Part shown: positions 58,811-64,000 of the stretch, piece after piece
Numbering within the stretch: position 1 is the first letter of the stretch
Layout: each line of letters opens with the position of its first letter
Source of the DNA: Mumia sp. ZJ1417
GTDB taxonomy: Bacteria; Actinomycetota; Actinomycetes; Propionibacteriales; Nocardioidaceae
DNA length: 64,000 nucleotides
Direction: 5' to 3'
NCBI RefSeq assembly: GCF_014127285.1
Contig: NZ_CP059901.1
Location: 1,054,001 to 1,118,000 of the forward strand
Position numbers and translations under genes: made by a program
Notes under the pieces: generated by a model
The model's input: only the letters and a program-made list of their open reading frames with translations
What the model was told of the DNA's origin: nothing
The model's database searches: none

Positions 58811-61723
58811 GTGAGCGAAGGATCCGCCGCCCGACCTCGACCCGACGTGGGCCGCCAAGGACGACGTGTCCTGATCCCCACCATCATCACGCTGGTGGCG
58901 CTGCTCTTCCTGGGTGCGATCTTCACCGGTGTCTGGACGGACCGGCTGTGGTTCCGCTCGGTCGACTACAGCAGCGTCTTCTCGACGATGCTCAGCACGC
59001 GGGTGCTGATGTTCCTCGGCTTCGGCCTGCTGTTCGCCGGCGTCGTGCTCCTCAACGTCTGGATCGCCTATCGCAGCCGTCCGGCGGCGACGGGGCCGCT
59101 GCGCCCCAACGACCCGGTCCTGCGCTACCGCGAGGCGATCCACCCGCTGCGCACGATCGGCATGGTCGCGTTCGGCGTCCTGCTGCTGATCTTCGCCGGC
59201 TCCTCGGCCGCAGGGCAGTGGCGGACGTTCCTCATGTGGCGCAACGCGACCGACTTCGGCAAGAACGACCCGACGTTCGGGCTCGACATCTCGTTCTTCG
59301 TCTTCGACTACCCGTGGCTGAAGTTCCTCACCGCGTACGGGTTCGCTCTCCTCATCGTCTCGGGCCTGGCAGTCGCGTTCGTCTACTACGTGTACGGCGG
59401 CATCGCGATCTCCGGCAAGAACCGCAAGATCTCGCGCGCGACGCAGACGCACCTGTCGATCATCATCGGCCTGATCATGCTGCTCAAGGCGTTCGCCTAC
59501 TGGCTCGACCGGTTCGGCTTCAGCGTCGACAGCAACAACCTCCTCACCGGCATCACCTACACCGACGCCAACGCGCGCATCCCCAGCAAGAACATCTTGA
59601 TGGCGGTGTCGCTGCTGTGCGCACTGCTGTTCTTCGCCAACGCGATCTGGCAGAACTGGCTCCTCCCCGGCATCAGCCTCGCGCTCCTCGTCCTCACCTC
59701 GGTGCTGATCGGCGGCATCTGGCCCGCGATCATGCAGTCGTTCCAGGTGAAGCCGTCCGAGCCCGACAAGGAGGCTCCCTACATCGCCAAGAACATCGAG
59801 GCGACACGCGAAGCGTACGGGATCGCTGACGTCCAGAAACAGGACTACAACGCCCAGACCTCGCTCACTCCGCAGCAGCTCACCGAGTCGGCCGAGTCGC
59901 GCGTGAGCACCCGTCTGCTCGACCCGACGCTCGTGTCGCCGGCGTTCGAGCAGCTCCAGCAGGTCCGCGGCTACTACAGCGTGCCCAAGACGCTCGACGT
60001 CGACCGCTACGCGATCGACGGCTCGGACAACCCCGAAGACCTCGTGATCGCGGCCCGCGAGCTCAACCTCGACGGTCTCCCCGCGAACCAGCGCAACTGG
60101 GCCAACGACCACACGGTCTACACCCACGGCTACGGCGTGATCGCGGCCCGCGGCAACCAGCGCGGCCCGCAGGGTCAGCCGGTGTGGGTCGAGCGCGACA
60201 TCCCGCCGGTCGGCGAGCTCAACGTCGACAAGCAGCCGCGCATCTACTTCGGCGAGAACTCCCCGTCCTACTCGATCGTGGGCCGGCCCGACGGTGCCGA
60301 CCCGATCGAGGTCGACACGCCGCGGGGCAACGGCGGCGAGAGCGAGACCGACAACGCCACCCAGAACACGTACGACGGCAAGGGTGGCGTCTCGATCGGG
60401 AGCGCCTTCAACAAGCTCCTCTATGCGGTGAAGTTCAGCGAGCCCAACATCGTCCTGTCGAACCGCGTCAACGAGAACTCCAAGATCCTGTACGACCGGC
60501 ACCCCCGCGACCGTGTCGCCAAGGTCGCTCCGTGGCTGACCATCGACGGTGACCCCTATCCGGCTGTCGTCGACGGCAAGGTCGTCTGGATCATCGACGG
60601 CTACACGACGAGCGCCAACTACCCCTACTCCGAGAAGGTCTCGCTCGACGAGGCCACCTCCGACACGCTGACCGGTACGGGCGCGCAGGCCGTGCTCCCG
60701 TCGGACCGCGTCAACTACATGCGCAACGCGGTCAAGGCCGTCGTCGACGCGTACGACGGCTCGGTCGACCTGTACGAGTGGGACACCGAGGACCCCGTCC
60801 TCAAGACCTGGATGAAGGTCTTCCCCGGCACGGTCAAGCCGAAGTCGGAGATCTCGGACGACCTGCGTGAGCACCTGCGCTACCCGGTCGACATGTTCAA
60901 GGTGCAGCGCAACATCCTCGGCTCCTACCACGTGACCAACCCGCAGACCTTCTACGAGGGTGGCGAGCGCTGGAAGATCCCGGAGGACCCGACGGCCAAG
61001 GGCTCGCTGCAGCCGCCTTACTACCTGTCGATCCAGCGACCGGGCGAGGACGAGTCGCGGTTCTCGCTGACCAGCGTCTATCTCCCCAACAACCGCCAGA
61101 ACCTCGCGTCGTTCGTCTCGGTGAACTCCGAGGCCGGTGATCCAGACGGCTACGGCAAGATCCAAGTCCTCCAGCTCGGGTCTGCGACGCAGGTCGACGG
61201 GCCCAACCAGATTGCCAACAACTTCGAGGCAGACAGTCGCGTCTCGTCGGCGTTGCTGCCGTTCAAGCAGGCCGGCACCAAGGTCCAGTTCGGCAACCTG
61301 CTGACCCTGCCGGTCGGTGAGGGCCTGCTGTACGTGCAACCGGTCTACATCCGACGCAACGCGACCGAGGGTTCATACCCCGTCCTGCAGTTCGTCATCG
61401 CGTCGTTCGGCGAGAGCATCGGCTTCGGCCAGAACCTCGACGAGGCGTTGCGCGTCGCCCTCGGCATCGAAGGCGCGCCGACTCCGACGCCGGAGGAGGG
61501 GGCGACCGACGAGGGCGGAGGCGACGGCGAGACGCCGGCGACACCGACCCCGCAGACGGTCGAGCAGCTCCTCGAGCAGGCCGACGCCGCGTACGACGCC
61601 GCCCAGAAGGCGCTCGAGGCGGGCAACCTCGGCGAGTACCAGCGCCAGGTCGAGCAGATGGCGACCATCTTGGAGCGGGTCCGCACGCAGGTCGGCCAGA
61701 CGGCGCCTCCACAGGCCGAGTGA
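58811..61723 (+). CDS. UPF0182 family large membrane protein
   Basis: This 970-residue protein has seven N-terminal transmembrane segments (first about 19-42, last about 270-310) and a large extracytoplasmic region of about 600 residues (QLTESAESRVSTRLLDPTLV, WANDHTVYTHGYGVIAA, RIYFGEN). A Thr/Pro/Gly linker (TPTPEEGATDEGGGDGETP) and a C-terminal helical tail follow. The UPF0182 family (Rv3193c) is a conserved actinobacterial envelope protein without assigned function. AAGGAA lies before the GTG. It follows the PPA1309 gene by 78 bp. Confidence 0.93.
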   Translation: MSEGSAARPRPDVGRQGRRVLIPTIITLVALLFLGAIFTGVWTDRLWFRSVDYSSVFSTMLSTRVLMFLGFGLLFAGVVLLNVWIAYRSRPAATGPLRPNDPVLRYREAIHPLRTIGMVAFGVLLLIFAGSSAAGQWRTFLMWRNATDFGKNDPTFGLDISFFVFDYPWLKFLTAYGFALLIVSGLAVAFVYYVYGGIAISGKNRKISRATQTHLSIIIGLIMLLKAFAYWLDRFGFSVDSNNLLTGITYTDANARIPSKNILMAVSLLCALLFFANAIWQNWLLPGISLALLVLTSVLIGGIWPAIMQSFQVKPSEPDKEAPYIAKNIEATREAYGIADVQKQDYNAQTSLTPQQLTESAESRVSTRLLDPTLVSPAFEQLQQVRGYYSVPKTLDVDRYAIDGSDNPEDLVIAARELNLDGLPANQRNWANDHTVYTHGYGVIAARGNQRGPQGQPVWVERDIPPVGELNVDKQPRIYFGENSPSYSIVGRPDGADPIEVDTPRGNGGESETDNATQNTYDGKGGVSIGSAFNKLLYAVKFSEPNIVLSNRVNENSKILYDRHPRDRVAKVAPWLTIDGDPYPAVVDGKVVWIIDGYTTSANYPYSEKVSLDEATSDTLTGTGAQAVLPSDRVNYMRNAVKAVVDAYDGSVDLYEWDTEDPVLKTWMKVFPGTVKPKSEISDDLREHLRYPVDMFKVQRNILGSYHVTNPQTFYEGGERWKIPEDPTAKGSLQPPYYLSIQRPGEDESRFSLTSVYLPNNRQNLASFVSVNSEAGDPDGYGKIQVLQLGSATQVDGPNQIANNFEADSRVSSALLPFKQAGTKVQFGNLLTLPVGEGLLYVQPVYIRRNATEGSYPVLQFVIASFGESIGFGQNLDEALRVALGIEGAPTPTPEEGATDEGGGDGETPATPTPQTVEQLLEQADAAYDAAQKALEAGNLGEYQRQVEQMATILERVRTQVGQTAPPQAE

Positions 61724-61805
61724 CCGGCGACGTTCCGCTGGTCGAGTAGCCGCGAGGAACGCGCGGCGTATCGGGGTCGCGCCCAACTCATGAAGCAGGG
61801 TATGC

Positions 61806-62135
61806 ATGGCTGACACGCCATGTGCTCATGGCCAGAGTGGGAGCGTGACCGAGGAGGCGCTCGACCCCGCCATCGCTCGCGCGCTCGCAGCCGTGCTGCG
61901 ATCGCTGCGGGCGGAGTCGGGGTTGTCTCAGGAGGACGTCGCGCACGCTGCGGGCATCACCCGCAACCACTACCAGCTGCTCGAGTCCGGCTTGTCGGAC
62001 CGCGCAAAGGGATCGCCGGCCAATCCTCGGCTGTCGACGCTGCTCGACCTCAGTCGCGTCTTCGGCACGCCGTTGACCCAGCTGGTCGACGCGGTCGTCA
62101 CCGATCAGTCGCTCACCCATCGGCAAGGCACGTGA
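61806..62135 (+). CDS. Small XRE-family regulator
   Basis: This 109-residue protein is little more than one HTH_3 domain: LRSLRAESGLSQEDVAHAAG (about 31-50), ITRNHYQLLESGLSD and LSTLLDLSRVFGTPLTQL. An AGCAGGG ribosome binding site precedes the ATG. A second small XRE gene follows 86 bp downstream and shares the RNxxQxxES/ELS and NPRxxTxxxL positions, so they are paralogues. The ORF lies just after a variant of the dispersed repeat (CTGGTCGAGTAGCCGCGAGG at about 61738). Target unknown. Confidence 0.85.
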   Translation: MADTPCAHGQSGSVTEEALDPAIARALAAVLRSLRAESGLSQEDVAHAAGITRNHYQLLESGLSDRAKGSPANPRLSTLLDLSRVFGTPLTQLVDAVVTDQSLTHRQGT

Positions 62136-62221
62136 CCGTGCACTGTCCGAGGGCCTGACCGTGCCCACCAAGAGACGCCCCGTCGCGTGGGCTGACGACA
62201 TGGAGAGAGAGGCTCACAGAC

Positions 62222-62515
62222 GTGCCGAATCGAGGAGATCCCCAGCTGCGCGAGGAGCGTGCACGAGAGTTCGGTGAGCGAGTCCGCGCCCTGCGCAAGT
62301 CGGCCGGCCTGACTCAGGAGCAGCTCGCGGACGTGACCGGCCTCAGCCGCAACCAGGTCCAGAACATCGAGCTTTCACGCAACAACGCACGCGACGAGTC
62401 GGGCAAGCTGTCGCCCGGTGTCGGCAATCCGAGGTTCGACACGATCTGGGCGCTGGCTGAGGCGCTCGGGGTCCAGGCGGAGGACCTCGTCCGACGCGAC
62501 GAGAAGGCGACCTAG
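62222..62515 (+). CDS. Small XRE-family regulator (paralogue)
   Basis: This 97-residue HTH_3 protein has RVRALRKSAGLTQEQLADVT (about 20-39), GLSRNQVQNIELSRNNARDE and NPRFDTIWALAEALGV. Both it and the preceding regulator carry an insertion of about 10 residues after the recognition helix (SGLSDRAKGSPANPR and SRNNARDESGKLSPGVGNPR) compared with a standard HTH_3. The start is GTG at 62222. A strong bidirectional terminator follows. Confidence 0.85.
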   Translation: MPNRGDPQLREERAREFGERVRALRKSAGLTQEQLADVTGLSRNQVQNIELSRNNARDESGKLSPGVGNPRFDTIWALAEALGVQAEDLVRRDEKAT

Positions 62516-62528
62516 CCACCAGGCGCTC

Positions 62529-62572
62529 AGCATTGAGCCCCGTACGAGACGCCTCGTACGGGGCTCAATGCT
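62529..62572. terminator. Bidirectional terminator hairpin, 20-bp stem
   Basis: AGCATTGAGCCCCGTACGAG (62529-62548) pairs with its exact inverse (62553-62572) across a four-base loop, ACGC. It separates the convergent XRE and P-type ATPase genes. Confidence 0.8.
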
Positions 62573-64000
62573 CAGCGCGCGTCGCCGCGAAGGCGCAACG
62601 AGCCGAGGAGCACGACGACCGAGGCGACGGCCATCGCGACCGCAGCCGGCACTGCGTGGAGCAGCCCCGCGGCGGCGACGGGGATCGCGACCGCGTTGTA
62701 CGCAAGGGCGAGGGAGGTGCCGGTCTTGGCGTTCACGTCGATCGCACGCGCGAGCCGGAGGGAGGCGACCGCTCCCGCGACGTCGCCGTCCGCGACGCTG
62801 ACGGCCGCACCGCCGTCCGGTGCCGCGATGCTCAGCTCGGCCGAGTCGAGGCTTGCGGCATCCTCGGGTGACGTCGCGAGGAGAGCGACGCGGCGCCCGT
62901 CGGCCCGGAGGTCGTCGACGAGCTGTCGCCCCCCTGTCGCGCCGGTCTCCGCGACGATGTGGGTGATGCCGATCTCCTCGGCGAGGTGGTCGGCGGCGGC
63001 CTGGTCACGGGTGGTGACGAGGATCGGCTCGAGCCCGAGCGTACGGAGCGCGTCGACGGCCTTCTTGGCGGTCGGTCGCGGGGTGTCGATGACGGTGATC
63101 GTGCCGAGCGGGCGACCGTCGACCTCGACGGCGACGGTGACGCCGACGTGGTCGGGGGCTTCGATGCCGATCCAGGTCGGGCTCCCGACACGAACCGGGT
63201 GGCGGTCAACTGAGCCACTGACGCCGAGGTCGGGATGCTGCTGGACACCGGTCACCCGGCCGCGTACGGAGAGCCGGGCGATCGCGCGGCCGACCGGGTC
63301 CTCGCAGGAGTGCTCGAGGGCGCCGGCGAACCACCGGAGGTTGCGGTCGTGGTCGGGTGACAGCGGATCGACCGACGCGACGTGCATGCCGTCGGCGACG
63401 GTCTCCAGCCCTCGCAGGATGAGCGTGTCGACGTCGCGAGCGGCGTCGAGCGCGGACGGGTCGCGATAGGTGACGCCGAGGTCTGCGCCGCGACGCGTGC
63501 CGGCGACGACGGCCGCGGGGGCAGCGAGCCCGAGTGCGCCGGGGCAGGCGACGACGAGCACGGCAACGGCTGCGGAGACTGCCGACCACGACGCTCCGTT
63601 GAAGCCGAGCCACATCGCGAGAGTCACGCCCGCGACGGCGAGGACACCTGGCACGATCCACGCAGGTACACGACGGACGGCGGCGAGCGGACCGGCCGCA
63701 GCGATGACTCGCTGGCGGACGGTGAGAACGATCGACAGGACCGCGGGCACGATCAGGCTGGTGGACGGGTGGCCGACGGCCACGGCGTACAGGGCCCAGA
63801 GGTAGGCAGCGAGAACCCCGATCGACGCGAGCACGTCGAGCGAGAGGTCGCGCTGGCGGAGCGCGCGGAAGGCGTCGCGGTGGGTGGGCCAGGTGAGCGC
63901 GACGATGAGCGTTGAGAGCGCCAGGCATACCCATGACCACGACTCGAACCGCATCGTCGGGATCGCCGACAGAGTGGCGACGGGAACCGTCAGGACCGTT
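62572..64000 (-). CDS. P-type ATPase homologue lacking catalytic motifs (partial)
   Basis: The frame stays open past the ATG at 63954 to the window edge, and the preceding residues (TVPVATLSAIPT) read like a metal-ATPase membrane helix, so the 5' end is missing. The layout is that of a P1B copper/heavy-metal ATPase, but all key motifs are degenerate: CPC is CPG (ACPGALGLAAPAAVVAGTRRGA), the phosphorylation motif DKTGT is replaced by LILRGLETV after VDT, the TGDN loop is TTRDQAAADHLAEEIGIT, and GDGxND is missing (ATSPEDAASLDSAELSI). It should be unable to form the aspartyl phosphate. Membrane helices are intact, so it may have kept a binding or regulatory role. Confidence 0.82.
   Translation of the reverse strand, partial: TVLTVPVATLSAIPTMRFESWSWVCLALSTLIVALTWPTHRDAFRALRQRDLSLDVLASIGVLAAYLWALYAVAVGHPSTSLIVPAVLSIVLTVRQRVIAAAGPLAAVRRVPAWIVPGVLAVAGVTLAMWLGFNGASWSAVSAAVAVLVVACPGALGLAAPAAVVAGTRRGADLGVTYRDPSALDAARDVDTLILRGLETVADGMHVASVDPLSPDHDRNLRWFAGALEHSCEDPVGRAIARLSVRGRVTGVQQHPDLGVSGSVDRHPVRVGSPTWIGIEAPDHVGVTVAVEVDGRPLGTITVIDTPRPTAKKAVDALRTLGLEPILVTTRDQAAADHLAEEIGITHIVAETGATGGRQLVDDLRADGRRVALLATSPEDAASLDSAELSIAAPDGGAAVSVADGDVAGAVASLRLARAIDVNAKTGTSLALAYNAVAIPVAAAGLLHAVPAAVAMAVASVVVLLGSLRLRGDAR

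Noticed and set aside
57470-61339. A 1289-residue open frame antisense to the UPF0182 gene
   Set aside because: No domain, Asp/Arg/Val-biased; the sense strand carries a well-known family.

Overview
The window is GC-rich, densely coded chromosomal DNA from an actinobacterium. WhiB7, AdnAB, MoeZ, a mycoredoxin, a PPA1309-family protein, a UPF0182 protein and many GTG starts behind TAnnnT boxes without a Shine-Dalgarno all point to Actinomycetota. The flavour is that of the Propionibacteriales/Nocardioidaceae (inference; no 16S or tRNA gene is visible). No IS element, phage, CRISPR array or tRNA was seen. Many genes overlap by 4 bp (ATGA, GTGA or TTGA), so the operons can be read from the sequence.

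Left part (about 1-27.5 kb): a heterocycle and nitrogen catabolism locus. On the minus strand lie homologues of the three oxamate carbamoyltransferase subunits, in the order allH, allF, allG (allG is cut by the window edge). A PucR-type regulator diverges from them. After a trmO gene comes a tightly coupled plus-strand operon: a UraA-type uracil permease, a three-subunit molybdenum hydroxylase (FAD, 2Fe-2S and Mo subunits), a CoxG-like protein and an amidase-signature enzyme. A TetR-controlled membrane methyltransferase pair, a TetR-controlled acyl-CoA ligase and a secreted hydrolase lie in between. Then follow HyuA/HyuB with an NmrA-like protein, a LysE exporter, carbamate kinase, and a ring-opening amidohydrolase of the barbiturase/cyanuric acid hydrolase family. 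Together these suggest uracil uptake, oxidation to barbiturate, ring opening to ureidomalonate, and disposal either by amidase hydrolysis or by phosphorolytic carbamoyl transfer feeding carbamate kinase and ATP. The last branch is an inference and is the main hypothesis of this report.

Middle part (about 27.5-48.8 kb): after a DUF4333 lipoprotein, a lipase-like hydrolase and an SDR comes a block resembling, from memory, the Mycobacterium tuberculosis Rv3213c-Rv3193c neighbourhood. It holds a ParA-like ATPase, L,D-transpeptidase, DEAD helicase, ferritin-like protein, DUF3107, TetR, MoeZ, AbiEi-like protein, alkyltransferase-like protein, AdnA, AdnB, NudC, mycoredoxin, UvrD2 and WhiB7. WhiB7 has an upstream ORF and a rho-independent attenuator.

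Right part (about 48.9-64 kb): an ABC1/UbiB kinase-like gene is coupled to a cyclodehydratase-like gene. Then come a YgjP-type metallopeptidase, a Tat-exported 5'-nucleotidase, a Nudix hydrolase coupled to a DUF2342 protein, MoaE, a small membrane protein coupled to a PDZ-Lon protease, a PPA1309 protein, UPF0182, and two small XRE regulators. The window ends inside a P-type ATPase homologue that lacks its catalytic motifs.

Two dispersed repeat families run through the window. One is built on GGTCGAGCCTGTCGAGACC and sits in frame inside four genes. The other is a roughly 70-80 bp hairpin ending in GGGGTACCCC that lies only between genes.
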